From NCBI RefSeq assembly GCF_036320965.1, contig NC_092235.1, forward strand, positions 24,072,476-24,136,475: a stretch of DNA of 64,000 bases, in the 5' to 3' direction. Position numbers and translations under genes: made by a program. Origin of the DNA: Panulirus ornatus (lineage: Eukaryota > Arthropoda > Malacostraca > Decapoda > Palinuridae). This document shows, one piece after another, positions 20,485 to 32,392 of this stretch (position 1 is its first letter; each line of letters opens with the position of its first letter). The notes under the pieces were generated by a model, which saw nothing but the letters and a program-made list of their open reading frames with translations, did not search any database and had not been told where the DNA came from.

Positions 20485-20546
<62 letters not shown>
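20484..20546 (+). repeat. (AT)n microsatellite between two retroelements
   Basis: Perfect AT tract separating LINE copy 3 from the SINE-like element at 20547. Confidence 0.96.
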
Positions 20547-20549
<3 letters not shown>

Positions 20550-20782
20550 CCCTGGGGATAGGGGAGAAAGAATACTTCCCACGTATTCCCTGCGTGTCGT
20601 AGAAGGCGACTAAAAGGGGAGGGAGCGGGGGGCTGGAAATCCTCCCCTCTCGTTTTTTTTTAATTTTCCAAAAGAAGGAACAGAGAATTGGGCCAGGTGA
20701 GGGCATTCCCTCAAAGGCCCAGTCCTCTGTTCTTAACAATACCTCGCTAACGCGGGAAATGGCGAATAGTTTAAAAGAAAAA

Positions 20783-20800
<18 letters not shown>
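20547..20800 (+). mobile_element. SINE-like element, plus orientation, full 3' end
   Basis: Starts ATCCCTGGGGATAGGGGAGA, has a body with GCGTGTCGTAGAAGGCGACT and CTGGAAATCCTCCCCTCTCG, then AAAAGAAGGAACAGAG. It ends with ACCTCGCTAACGCGGGAAAT and an A run of about 22 before (TA)n. The last 130 bp match the minus-strand copies at 11114-11228, 11243-11330 and 40070-40185. No coding frame. The 5' head does not show clear A and B boxes. Confidence 0.65.

Positions 20801-20857
<57 letters not shown>
20801..20857 (+). repeat. (AT)n microsatellite following an A tail
   Basis: Perfect AT tract directly after the SINE-like A run. Confidence 0.96.
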
Positions 20858-20860
<3 letters not shown>

Positions 20861-21121
20861 TCGATGGAGGGGGGGAAAGGGGATGCCATTTCGTGTGTGG
20901 CGGGGTGGCGATGAGAATGGATGAAGGCAGTAAGTATGGATACGTACATGTGTATGTATGTATATGTCTGTGTATGTATATGTATGTATACGTTGAAATG
21001 TATATGTATGTATATGTGCGTGTGTAGGCGTTTATGTATTTGCATGTGTATGTGGGGGGGTTGGGTCATTCTTCGTCTGTTTCCTTGCGCCACCTCGCTA
21101 ACGCAGGAGACGGCGATTAAG

Positions 21122-21125
<4 letters not shown>
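20858..21125 (+). mobile_element. LINE 3'-UTR-like element, plus orientation
   Basis: Contains a TATGTATGTATATG-rich segment, GGGTCATTCTTCGTCTGTTT and then CACCTCGCTAACGCAGGAGA before GATTAAGTATAA and (TA)n. This is the plus-strand equivalent of the 3' UTR at 9092-9190, but clearly diverged, so a sister subfamily. No RT codons are present. Confidence 0.7.

Positions 21126-21184
<59 letters not shown>
21126..21184 (+). repeat. (AT)n microsatellite between opposed elements
   Basis: Perfect AT tract. It is the tail of the plus-strand element on its left and borders a minus-strand SINE candidate on its right. Confidence 0.96.
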
Positions 21185-21188
<4 letters not shown>

Positions 21189-21360
21189 AAACCGAGTCCC
21201 CATTTTCCATGGGACCGATCAAGTGCTTACATACGTACCCAATTTGTGGGAATTAAATTCTATGGACCCGAGGGGTCGCGAACCCTCGTCCCGTCGTTTA
21301 GCAAAGGACAGTGACATCTAACGCCCTTGGTCGTGTGGTAGACGACATCCCGCTGCTCTG
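21185..21360 (-). mobile_element. Candidate tRNA-derived SINE, minus orientation
   Basis: On the minus strand a B-box-like GGGTTCGCGACCCC (near 21278) follows ATGTCGTCTACCACACGACC about 70 bp upstream. A non-tRNA body, GTCCATAGAATTTAATTCCC, leads into the (TA)n tail at 21184. The A-to-B distance is longer than in a canonical tRNA, so the head may be composite. Confidence 0.45.
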
Positions 21361-21692
21361 TAACAGTCGCCAACAATTTTCCAAGCGCCTGGCCGCTCAA
21401 AAATACAATCTATGATGCAGTCAAATGCAATTACCCACGGTGTCTTGATTCTATGGCAGGAAATGTATGCATGAATCGCTTTTCTTCTCAAATGATAATC
21501 TTCTAAGTCTGCAGGCGACACCAGTCGTAGCGACCACAGGATTACGGCGTCATTGGACTCTGTCGCTGGCGATAATACGAAGGGAATAACACGCAGATCA
21601 AGGGAGTCCCGTTTGTACGGCCAGAACCCCACTCGAGTAAGCACTGTCTGGCAACTGTGAATTAGCTTTGGTCTTATCTAAAGAAATCGTCC

Positions 21693-21762
<70 letters not shown>
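21693..21762 (+). repeat. (AT)n microsatellite
   Basis: AT tract with one ACAT interruption near its left end. Confidence 0.96.
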
Positions 21763-21766
<4 letters not shown>

Positions 21767-21934
21767 TAAAATATTTCAAAATATTCCTGTTTAAATAGCC
21801 AAACATCCTCTCTTAGGTTATCTCGAATTTTAGCTGCGTATCTCCAATCGCCGATAAATTCCTGGTCGCTTATCTGAGAGCACTTAAGAATCTTTACATT
21901 ACCGCAGTCAAAACGACACAGTCACGTTAATCAA

Positions 21935-22275
21935 TTGAGCACGACGCCACGACCCCCTTACCCACGATCGTATGAGCCTGGAAAACGCCGCGACGGCCTT
22001 CGGGGATGGTGGGGGTAATTCCTTTTTTTGACACAAGCCCTTAAGTTAGGGGGTCATGTAAACACTCACATGAGTGTATCAAAGGGTCGTCCTGTCGTGT
22101 TCAAGATCCGTAACGTCGTGCTCAGGGGGGTCGTACCACCGTGCCAAAGGGTCGTACTGTCGTGTTCAAGATCCGTACCGTCGTGCTCAGGGGGTCGTAC
22201 CACCGTGCCAAAGGGTCGTAGTGTGTTCAAGGTCCATACGTCGTGGCGCGAGGGTCGTACTGTCGTTTTCAAGCT
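21935..22275 (+). repeat. GAGCACGACGGTACGA family locus C, direct then inverted arms
   Basis: One direct copy at 21938-21965 (TTGAGCACGACGCCACGACC) is followed by a diverged core with ATCGTATGAGCCTGG. The opposite arm at 22083-22270 has six to seven units in the form GGTCGTACTGTCGTGTTCAA. The inverted arm shows a 66-bp higher-order repeat (three 22-bp units) duplicated once. Confidence 0.8.
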
Positions 22276-23497
22276 GTTAATTACGGCTCGTCATAATATT
22301 TCAGGGGGGACGCGTAGATACGAAGCGTAAACTACCAGATATCACACTCTCGAAACTGAATAAATTAAGAGCGAAATAGCTAACTACTTCCTCATTGTAC
22401 GCCTCACAAGGTCGCGGTGATCTCAAACCTTCGTCAATATGAATCAAATCAAGAAAAAATTTGATAGAAAAAAATAATGTCAGTCAAAATTTCATAACGT
22501 CAGAGCCGTCACACATTTTTCAATTTTTTTTTCTATTTTTTCCCCTGGTTATCACGACGGGAAAATATTCATTAGCTAATTTTCATTTGAAAATCAATTA
22601 AATCAGCAGATTTCAATTCATTTTTGAATTACTAAGATATATATATATATATATATATATATATCGTCGCTGGTGATAATATATACGACAGAATGTGAGG
22701 AAATTTATAAGGTGACATATCCAACGAGATGTATTCCCTAATAACATATTGTATCAACAAATGCCAGTATGCAGCATCGAAGGAAAGGTCATATAAAGTA
22801 TCTCCTTAAACATGCATCAATTTTTGCACTGTATACTAATTTTTCATGCATACCAGCAAAGTTATTCCGTGGAGATGGCCTTCGTAGTTTCTCAAAGGAA
22901 AAGAAAACGATTTACAGATAATGAAGGGAAAATATACATCATGCATATAGAGTAATTCTCCAGTCGGCTCTAAGTTTAGCGATTCAGTCGACCTTTTATT
23001 TCGCTGATCTTAGCTCTTCACGCTAAGGATTGTCGTGAGCCCAGAAATCCTACTGAACTCTAACTAAATTCATCCTCAAAACAGACACTTGTTCCTGATA
23101 TCTATTTTCTGAAGTTCTTTCTATGACCCTATGTTTCCCTTCAACAGGAAAGAGTCACTGGATCATTTCCAATCATAAATAAGATAATCATTACAACTGA
23201 CGTTACTATAATCAATATCTCGTTAATCATCATCGAGATGAGGTGTGAGACAGCAAGAGGGTTGGACAGAGTTGGAAGCGACACTAATTGGTACGACCAG
23301 TCGACACCGAAGAGGAGGAACGGGCTGAGTTCTTCCTGACGAAAAGGCATTACGCCTCCACTACGTAGACCCCCACAGGTAAGTAAATGAGAGATGACTT
23401 CGTGAACAATCCGCTGTAGCCTCTGAGAAAATAAGAAACTCCAACCTCAAATGACCAGAATGTAGTAACGAGTTTATCAACCTTGTTCACGACCCAC

Positions 23498-23499
<2 letters not shown>
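22276..23499. other. AT-rich non-repetitive stretch, no gene seen
   Basis: Only a short (AT)n at 22637-22664 interrupts it. Confidence 0.45.
22637..22664 (+). repeat. Short (AT)n microsatellite
   Basis: Pure AT tract of 28 bp, followed by ATCGTCGCTGG, which resembles a fragment of the shared retroelement 3' end. Confidence 0.85.

Positions 23500-23557
<58 letters not shown>
23500..23557 (+). repeat. (GT)n microsatellite
   Basis: Perfect GT tract. Confidence 0.97.
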
Positions 23558-23559
<2 letters not shown>

Positions 23560-23745
23560 TCTGTGCATGTATTTCCATTAATCACCCGAGTCTCAAGTGA
23601 GAGGCCTAGCGAGTTTAAACAAATCTAAGGAAACTACTGACAGGAAAAGTTAGAGTTAGGGAGCCAGAATTCCTGGGCAAAACATCGGAAGTAAGATTTC
23701 TTCGCTGGGGGGGAACTGAGTGTGAACGTTGTTGGTTCAGGGACA

Positions 23746-23748
<3 letters not shown>

Positions 23749-23824
<76 letters not shown>
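23749..23824 (+). repeat. (GA)n microsatellite
   Basis: Perfect GA tract. Confidence 0.97.
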
Positions 23825-23827
<3 letters not shown>

Positions 23828-24179
23828 TGATTCATTTACCACTTAATGTAGAGTGGAACTGTGAGTTATGGGCATTATATAAATAGTTGATATCTTGAGA
23901 TTATGTGTTATTATATTGCGACAAGGAGGGAGGGTTGGGTTGGGTTTGCGTTGGGCGTCACCAACCAAATGTTACAGAGGGCTGTCTGTTCTGTGAGGAC
24001 GGAGACGCTGATCATGGTAAGAGGTAGGGATGAGAAGAGGAACGAGGGCTGACAGAGAACTGGGATACAAAGGGTGGAAACAAAACGATTCTCAAGAGAA
24101 ACTGTAGGCTGAAGAGAGTCGAGGGATGTCGGTGCCTGTGTTGCTGGAGGGAACGTGTATGAAGACCATCCTGTCTGTG

Positions 24180-24415
24180 AGGAATGGCAGCTGTATAAGT
24201 GTGCATTTAGTAGAGACAAGGATGGCTGCTGTATAAGTGTGCATTTAGTAGATACAGGGATGGCTGCTGTATAAGTGTGCATTTAGTAGATACAGGGATG
24301 GCTGCTGTATAAGTGTGCATTTAGTAGATACAGGGATGGCTGCTGTATAAGTGTGCATTTAGTAGAGACAAGGATGGCTGCTGTGTAAGCGTGCATTTAG
24401 CAGATACAGGGATGA
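24180..24415 (+). repeat. 38-bp minisatellite, six copies
   Basis: Unit ATAAGTGTGCATTTAGTAGA followed by TACAGGGATGGCTGCTGT; starts at 24197 and 24235 give 38 bp. Two sequence classes (GAGACAAGG and GATACAGGG) are interspersed. Confidence 0.9.
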
Positions 24416-24905
24416 TTTATAAAGGTACAGTCACTACTGTGATAGAATTATAGGCACAAGTGATGTCTAATCAGTCTTAGTATGTCGAACACTTACAAGA
24501 AATACAATAAAAAAGCAACATATCTGAAAGGATCACTGCCAAATATGTTGGGATGCAAGACTGGTTCTTGTGTTCCAATAAAATATCATTAAACTTCAAA
24601 CAAATGAGACAGATAGTTAAAACAATCGCTCTGTTGCAGGAATCTTATACCAAGGAAAAAAAATTAAATTATCTTTTCATACAAGGGAGGAAGAGGGAAG
24701 AAAGACGAAAAGAAGTCTGGCGTGAAAAACGTGACCTTAAACCTTGTCCAGAGGTCCCGGACACCTTCGTCCGTAAATAATGAATCATCCCACTTAAGAA
24801 TACGTCTACAGCTGAGAGAATCATTACAGATTCATCTCAGGGTAAGTCTTGAGCCTCTAAATCACGGGCGCTGTCCAACCCCTGCTGCAATACTCCTTCC
24901 CTGGA
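24416..24905. other. Spacer, no gene seen
   Basis: No fixed-period repeat and no recognisable protein frame. Confidence 0.4.
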
Positions 24906-25002
24906 ACTTTTACAAAATCCAGGCATGTACGTTTACAAAATCCCGGCATGTACATTTACAAAATCCCGGCATGTACGTTTACAAAATCCGGGCATGTACA
25001 CG
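24906..25002 (+). repeat. 23-bp minisatellite, four copies
   Basis: Unit TTTACAAAATCCCGGCATGT plus ACG; starts at 24909 and 24932. Near-identical copies. Confidence 0.88.
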
Positions 25003-26085
25003 TCTCGCTTCGCCCGGCCGTCAACGGAGGGGTGGAGGAGTGGCAATAATTTTGATATATGGCAGCAGGACGTCTACCTGGCCATGGGTTAATGGAATAC
25101 ACCACCTCCCGCAGGTGAGGCGGAGGCTCGCGGGCATCAGATGGGCCTATGCCAGGTCGCGCAGCACTTTTAATGGTTCGTTCGTTCGAGCGTGGAATAC
25201 GTACCGATGGGGGCGACGAATATGGTACTGGAAAAGGGGGAGGGAGGGAGGGAGAGGGAAGGGGGTGGAAGCGTCGCCAGTGGAACCTGGGACATGAGGG
25301 AGAGGGAGGGAGGAGGAAGGGTTGGTAAAGGTGGTCGTAAAAGTACCTACGATCTACGAGGCCCTACGACGATACGCTGTTTGAGAGGTAGGGCCAGAGT
25401 GTGGGAGGAGGTTATGGGTTACGAGACAGCTAAAAAGGGCGAATTATTGAGTATTTACAGAAATATATGATTGGGATGTGGAGGTGGCAGGACATATGGG
25501 GGTTGGCATGGAGATGACGTATGGGTAGGTGGGAATGGGGAAGGCTGGCAATGGGGATGATGAGCATGGGAAGCCTAGGAATGGGAGGTTAGCGTAGGGG
25601 AGGCAAGGTACGGAAAGGTTAGCATAGAGGAAGACCAGGTATGGGGGAAGCTTTGATAATACGAGGTTCAAAGAATGTGGCAAGGGAAAGACAGTAACTA
25701 CACCGATCATACAGTTAATACAGCATCATTCTATACCTTCTCAGACCGCGATAGAGATCACACATCCTGCTTTCACAAGGAAATCAGAGATGCCCAAATG
25801 TTTCGGACCCCTGCAGGATTATCGAGGAGCGCACGACGGTGTGCGACCTTCACCAGATAATTGGTATCACACAAGGTCTCCACCCTTGAAGGAGCAGCAA
25901 GAATCACCCGAAGTTTCAACAGTTCCTAAATATTCAAAACCATATCAACTTGTCGACCATGGCTAGGTTATCTTACAAAACATTTGCCCGTTGTCAGATT
26001 ACAAAAAAAAAAAAAAATCACTCAAATTTTCCACCTTTCTAAGGACGACAAAAGATCAGAGAACTTTTTTTTTCCGACTCTCAAA
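25003..26085. other. GA-rich then plain spacer, no gene recognised
   Basis: 25230-25330 is GGGA-rich. 25480-25660 shows weak repetition of AGGTTAGCATAG and ATGGGGA-type words. No credible exon. Confidence 0.4.
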
Positions 26086-26089
26086 AAAA

Positions 26090-26575
26090 AGTTTTCAAAG
26101 ATCACCGTAATTTCCAAAACCTCACTTTTTAATTTCTTGAAGATCAAACAACTTCCGTACTCGTGCAAGATAAAAGCAAGATGTAAAAAAAAAAAGAAAA
26201 CAATTCCACTCTTACGAGAAAGATAGAGAGATGAGAAACACAAAGATCACACACTAGCTTTAGTAAAATGTCATGTCATTAAGATCACAAAAACACATCT
26301 AACGTAGTTAGGCTACTGAAGATCACAGAGTCCTTTGATCCTTTACAAGCAGAGATCACAGTCTTTCCACTCCCGCACAGCCATCAAAGATCACAAAGGG
26401 GGTCTTGTGTCCCTCTAGCAACTTATCAAAGATCACACAGAGTCTGCCCCCCCTCCCCTCCTGCGTTGGAACCCTCAAAGATCACACGGTTTCCTGGTCC
26501 TTTCCATGTTGTCAGAGACCACACAGTCCTCCAACAGGTACTTACCGGTTGTCACTGATCACACAACCTAAATGT
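26090..26575 (+). repeat. Degenerate tandem repeat around AAAGATCACACAGTC
   Basis: AGATCACA or a one-base variant recurs at about 26096, 26243, 26280, 26320, 26352, 26388, 26428, 26477, 26514 and 26553. Spacing is about 35-50 bp, with CCTTTCC-like spacers. It is an old, diverged minisatellite. Confidence 0.65.
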
Positions 26576-26619
26576 ACTATAATTAATAAAACTTTGATCA
26601 CAGTTATGATCATAACCAT

Positions 26620-26800
26620 AACTATATTATGATTATATATTACATAATTATATTGTGATTACATTGCATTGCATAATTACATTATGATTACATCACATTG
26701 CATAATTACATTATGCTTACATTACATTGCACAATCATATTATGATTACATTACATAATTACATTATAAGCCAATGATATAATCATATAAATGTAATTAC
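26620..26800 (+). repeat. AT-rich ~38-bp minisatellite (TAATTACATTATGATTACAT)
   Basis: About four diverged units with ATAATTACATTATGATTACA and CATTGC. Extremely AT-rich. Confidence 0.7.
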
Positions 26801-27044
26801 CTATTATATAAATAATTCTATCTGGGATTGTCTTTCACCGTGTTATCGACAGTTTTAGGATCAGTAATGCGACTTCAGCAGCGTATCGGCTGTCAATCAG
26901 TCACCACTATCAGAGGGAGATTATCCAGCTGCTGTGTAGGCACTTACAACTCCAAATGTGAGCGTTGATAATAAAGTGATATACAGTGTGGAAACAGCGA
27001 GGGGAGTTCTGAACCACCCTCTCACCTCCCCATTTAGCAAGACG

Positions 27045-27290
27045 GTAAGGTCTTTTTGAACACGAAGGGACGACCCTTGAGCACATAAGGTGCGACCCCT
27101 GGGCACGAAGGTACGACCCCCTGAGCACAAAAGGTGTGACCCTTGAGCACGAATGTACGACCCTTGAGCACGAAGGTATGACCCTTGAGCACGAACGGTA
27201 AGACCCCTTAAGCAGGAAGGTAAAACACTCGAGCATTATGGTACGACTCCTGTGCAAGAAGGGACGACCCATTAGTACGACACCTCTGTA
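27045..27290 (+). repeat. GAGCACGACGGTACGA family locus D, direct arm only
   Basis: About eleven diverged 21-22-bp units of the form CCTTGAGCACGAAGGTACGA. No inverted arm or core is recognisable next to it, so it is a half-element or was eroded. Confidence 0.8.
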
Positions 27291-27490
27291 TGTAACAGTA
27301 GACTCCACCACCCATAAGTAATCTGAACGCAAATGAGAAGTCACCTCCATCATTTCCCTGCTCCTGCATGGAGTGCAGCCTTGCTGCTGGAAGAGATCCA
27401 TAAAAAATAGTGACCCCCCTGCAGTTAAGGCCCCGAAAATTCATAATCTTCCTATAACCCCATCTTCCCATCTCTATTTCGGTTTCCTTC

Positions 27491-27531
27491 TACCTATCTA
27501 TCTATCTATCTAACTATCTATTTATCTATAG
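27491..27531 (+). repeat. (ATCT)n tetranucleotide repeat
   Basis: About ten ATCT units, some interrupted. Confidence 0.88.
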
Positions 27532-27777
27532 TCAAACAAACTAGGTAGGTATTGCTAGTCCTAACGGCGAGATATATCTGTCGCTCCACAAAGTATTGCC
27601 TTGCTGACCACGCCTTGACTTGGTAGCAGGTCACACCCGTTGACCTCACCTGACCTAATAATCCCCACCTGTGATATTACCCTGTGACATCCGTTCGACA
27701 GGGGCGGATCAAAAGAGACCGCCGTAATTATAGATGACCTGACCCATCCCGCGAAGTTAGCCGATCTCTGCCCACCA

Positions 27778-27781
<4 letters not shown>

Positions 27782-27839
<58 letters not shown>
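27782..27839 (+). repeat. (GA)n microsatellite
   Basis: Perfect GA tract. Confidence 0.97.
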
Positions 27840-27841
<2 letters not shown>

Positions 27842-28057
27842 AGAAGCCTGCGACATTCGACTTTAGCGACCCAACTGTTGCTCCAGCTCCGATGAAAACT
27901 GTGACCTGATGGGTATAAGCTGCCAGGAAACTAACCCACACGGTCGTCAGTCTACGACGAGACCTCAATCCAAGCGATTGAATTCCTTCTACTAGAATTT
28001 AGTGCAAATGATCCTTCAAGCGCGCAGTAATACCTCACAACTCACTTAAGTACGATG

Positions 28058-28071
<14 letters not shown>

Positions 28072-28126
<55 letters not shown>
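28072..28126 (+). repeat. (AT)n microsatellite after an A run
   Basis: AT tract preceded by about 15 A, the same A-then-TA organisation as retroelement tails. The sequence on its left does not carry the shared 3' hairpin. Confidence 0.95.
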
Positions 28127-28128
<2 letters not shown>

Positions 28129-28161
28129 AAGATATTATCCTTTATCTTCATTCCCTCGGAG

Positions 28162-28162
<1 letters not shown>

Positions 28163-28224
<62 letters not shown>

Positions 28225-28229
28225 TATTG
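28163..28229 (+). repeat. (AT)n microsatellite
   Basis: AT tract 36 bp after another, with one ACAT interruption at the right end. Confidence 0.95.
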
Positions 28230-28364
28230 TAAAGACTACCATGAACGCTATTACTGAAGCAACTGTGGCATGGCGACCGTTTAACAACCCGGTGCAGACG
28301 CCAGAAAACAATATGAATCGCGGTGACTGGAGGGGGGTCCCATTTAGGCGCATCTGCTGCCTCT

Positions 28365-28394
28365 GTGGCGGCGGTGGTGGTGGTGGTGGTGGTG
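28365..28394 (+). repeat. (GGC)n(GGT)n triplet tract
   Basis: GGCGGCGGTGGTGGT run; short. Confidence 0.8.
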
Positions 28395-28609
28395 TTTGGC
28401 AAGCCAGGGGAGAGCCCGGTAGGGTCAGGTAAAGCCCGCTTGCTACGTCTCTCTCGCTCGCTCACACGTCTTTACTGCCCTTGTGATACAAGTCCAGTTT
28501 TGCTCTTATTGTTTTAAAAAACATTAAACGTTTTATTTTTACGGCAGATGTCTTATTAAACTCGCTATTCACACACCAATGTGAACACACACCACCCCCA
28601 ACCCCCACC

Positions 28610-28870
28610 ACCCTTCATTACCCCGTAATCCCCCGGGACCCCGTCATCCCTCAGAGGCCCCAGGTACATCCTATCCTTACACACCCCATCATAACCGAGG
28701 TACATCCCATCCTCGAGTATCCCATCATCCCCTCGAGTAAGTCCCAACCTTGGGTATCCCCATCATCATCCTTGGGCACTCCTCCCGGGGATATCCCATC
28801 CTTGGGGGACCCCATCATCCCCCGAGGTATATCCCATCCCGAGACACCCGCAATCCCTCCCTCCACACAC
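28610..28870 (+). repeat. Degenerate CATCCC/ATCATCCCC minisatellite
   Basis: Seven or so units with CCCCATCATC, CCTCGAGTA or CCTTGGGTA and CATCCCATCCT, at roughly 30-35 bp spacing. Confidence 0.65.
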
Positions 28871-30700
28871 ACCCCTAAACATCCCTCAGACCGACTAATC
28901 CCCCCCCCTCCCCCTCACGGCCATAGACCTGACTCTATCTGTTAATTACCCTCATATTCCCCCCCACTAAATCACCCTACGGGGTCTCTCCCTCAAACGA
29001 AAACAGAACGCACGTAAGACACTTCAACAAGTCCCAATGCACGGCCTGGGATTGACCGATGAATGGGAACTTTTTTCCAAGACGAAAGCGAGGCAAAAAT
29101 ATGAGAAATAATGAAAAGTCGCGAGTGGCAACTGTGCGGGCCGTTCAGTCCTGTCGGCAAGACCAAAGGAAGAGCGGGAGGCGTTTGGTCATTTGGTTGT
29201 TGCAAGGAATTCAAGGTTCGGCTCGTGAAGCCCCGCTCTCAGCAGCCTTCTGAGTCATGGGGACTTTTTAAGCTGGGAAACAATTTTTTTTTAAATGGCT
29301 GGTTTACGACTGCAATTCCACTGGATAATTCATGCATCTAGGTTTCTATATTCCCGGTGAGAAGATGGTGTAACTTATTATTGCGTTGATTGTGTTGGTT
29401 TGACGTCATGTTTGTAGAGGGAAAAAAAGACGAAAAAAAAAAACCTTGGGCGTTACTGATGGTCGCATCGCAGAACATCCCGCAGATCAAGACGGTCGAG
29501 GCATTGCACTAGTTAACAAAACGGCATCCAGTCAAACGTAGGAAGAAATAAGGACAAAAAGGGAGACGATGGAACAACCATTCATTCAGGAGTGGTGCGG
29601 TACGACAGTTTCGGAATGCGAACCCCGGCAACCACAGTGTGGACCAGCAGGCGAGTCCCTGGCATGCATAAATGTCCCTATGTATTGATAACTAAATATG
29701 CCTCAAACGTGTTACAACTTCGGGATATAACTGACACTACACTCACCCTCGGCCCGTGTAAAGCCTTGTGCGTCTAAAAACAATCGTGTTATGAGACCAC
29801 GGAGGCGAGTAAATTAATACTGGGCAACTGCGGGAGAGAGAGAGAGGTCGCGAGAGAAAGACGGGAGAGAGAGAGAATCGCCAGTGTTGAGGTAACTGGG
29901 TAAGGGAGTGTGCGCACGTCTCGTCTCATAACCTGTGGCAACTGGCTTTGCAAGACCAGTGAGTGCAAAACCGTCGGAGGGGTAACATCGCACTCTCCCA
30001 CGTGAAGTGTCTGGTGTATCGAGTGTACCGAGTGTTTACCCGATGTGTTCTCGACGACTTTTCGAAGGAAAAAATATTACGAATAAATTATTTTCTCGGG
30101 TAATTTTGTAAAAGCCGCCGACGGTATGTGAGACGACTAGAAACTTTTGTGATTATGTTGAAATATAAAGTTTTGTCCGACTACAAGAAAGAGTCAGTCA
30201 AGAATACGTTATCTGGGGCTATCGCTGGCGGCACGGATCAAAGAGAGCGCGTATACCGGGCGAGATAAGCTATCATTTGTGTACTGCCGACGGATACTCC
30301 TGCTTAGGATGGTCTGGAGCCTGAAGCCGCCCTTTTCATAGACTTATACACCCGAAGAAGAAAAAGTTGCCGTCTTCTACAACCCCATACATAGTACAGC
30401 TATGTATGAAGAATTCTATTCGATGGATGGTATGGCTTACGCGGCGGTGGCAGACCAAAGTTTATAAAACTTGTAAACTTTTATGTGAAGGTATGACTTC
30501 CTGAACTCTTGGGGTCGAAAGAAGTCTCCGCGTATCTCTCTCTCTCCCTCTTCCCCCCTTGAGGAAACCCACACTTGGGGTAGTGAAGTTCTAAGATGGG
30601 TAATCCTGGGAACAACTAAGTGACTGCTCACTTTCGAACAATGCTGTAGTTCCACCGAACCAACCAAGTCATGGCCAACTCATTCGTCAAATGGTGTCGG
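28871..30700. other. Spacer, no gene recognised
   Basis: Little tandem structure apart from a short interrupted GAGA near 29835-29880. Frames up to 76 codons, none recognisable. Confidence 0.45.
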
Positions 30701-30714
30701 GCCAAGTTCTTCAA

Positions 30715-31085
30715 CGGTTACAAGCATATCAATGGTTAGTGTTCAACTGCTTGTTCAGCTGCCTAGATTAATGGAATGCTTGTGTTCAGCCTCCTACATA
30801 AATGGTTAAGTGTTCAACTTCCCATATTAATGGTTAATGTTCAACTGCTTGTTCAGCTTCCTAGATTAATGGTCAGTGTTCAATTGCTTGTTCAGCTTCC
30901 TAGATTAGTGGTTAGTGTTCAGCTGCGTGTTCAGCTTCCTAGATTAATGGTTAGAGTTCAAATACTAGTTCCACTTCTATATTAATGGTGTGTTCAACTA
31001 CTGGTTCCATTCCAATGTTGCTGTTTTAATGTTCACTCCTTGTTCAACTTCCTATATCACTAGTTAGTGCTCACAACATGTTCGA
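30715..31085 (+). repeat. 39-bp minisatellite, about nine diverged copies
   Basis: Unit TTAATGGTTAGTGTTCAACT and GCTTGTTCAGCTTCCTAGA; the starts of GTTCAGCTTCC at 30851 and 30890 give 39 bp. Several copies have lost the GCTTGTTCA half. Confidence 0.85.
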
Positions 31086-31484
31086 CTTCCTCAGACTACC
31101 TTAAAATATCTTTGGACTTGTATCCGTGTACAACGTCTGATTTAAATATATCAAGACTACCCAGTTGACCACAAAAGGACTTTTTTTTTTTCTCCTCCCC
31201 AAGAAAAACTTCAACGGTAGTTAGTTTCTTGTTTTACACGTATCGCCTTCTTCAAGTCTGGGTGTGACTTAATTCCTTAGGAGATGGTGAGGTACACGCC
31301 TCTCTTGGGTTCGTAGGATTTGAAGGTAAGGTATGATTTCGCCTGACACCATCACCAACGTAAAATTTTTATCCAGCTAGCCGGGAAGTTGATGTCCATC
31401 CCCGCATTAATATGTTAAGCATGACACTTTTTCCCCCTTTTTCTCTCGTCATGCAAAGGGTGTCTTGCGGTGCATATTCATTTT

Positions 31485-31490
<6 letters not shown>

Positions 31491-31520
<30 letters not shown>
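31491..31520 (+). repeat. (GT)n microsatellite
   Basis: Pure GT tract. Confidence 0.93.
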
Positions 31521-31522
<2 letters not shown>

Positions 31523-32157
31523 CTGAACTTGCATGCATTCAAAAAGTCTTTTAAAAATACGTTCAGAGTAAGCTCCGCGGGTAAGACGAAGCAGTGACAC
31601 CCAACCACGTTAAATCTAGGTAGGCTTTCATAATCTGCGATTCAAATGAATGTCGGCATTTTTCGTTGTTAGAACCTTGCGAAACAGTCGTTAGCCTTCC
31701 CCATAAGAACTAGCATGACCACGAATTGTTCCCAGGCGATGAACGTCAGTGTGATGCACGAAAACTTTTTTTTTACCTTTTTTTCCTCCCCCTTTTTTTT
31801 TCTTAGTTCAAATTTCTCGTATGAGAGGAAATGAGCCCGACGTCTCGCTGGGGAGTTTTGTAAAACTGACGTAGAACCGGCGTCTCGGGGTGCTGGTGGT
31901 AGGGAGCCGTGGCTCCGCCAGCGCATGGTAAATGGCACGTAAAGGCGCTATGACTTTGACCTACATTGAAAGGCGAAGGTGATGTTGCACGTTTCGCGAT
32001 CCCTCAAAGGAAGCCGCTAAAAGTGTCTAACCCGCCTCTGATCCTCCAAGGTATCTGCGGATACCCTTCACTGGAGTTTAAGACTTCTTTTTTTTTTTCC
32101 CTCGTGTGGTTCTGGCGATGATGATTCACTGCATCTTCTTCGGTTCACTCCCCCGTT

Positions 32158-32158
<1 letters not shown>
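31521..32158. other. Spacer, no gene seen
   Basis: T-rich runs near 31770-31800 and 32090. No fixed repeat. Confidence 0.4.

Positions 32159-32229
<71 letters not shown>
32159..32229 (+). repeat. (CT)n microsatellite
   Basis: Perfect CT tract, first of three within 370 bp. Confidence 0.97.
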
Positions 32230-32233
<4 letters not shown>

Positions 32234-32309
32234 TTTCCCTTTGCATTTTCCGAGTCGCCGTTTTTCCTCTCGTTCGCGGTGCGAGTTTTTGTCGACAACC
32301 GGTCCTCCG

Positions 32310-32313
<4 letters not shown>

Positions 32314-32389
<76 letters not shown>
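32314..32389 (+). repeat. (CT)n microsatellite
   Basis: Perfect CT tract. Confidence 0.97.
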
Positions 32390-32392
<3 letters not shown>

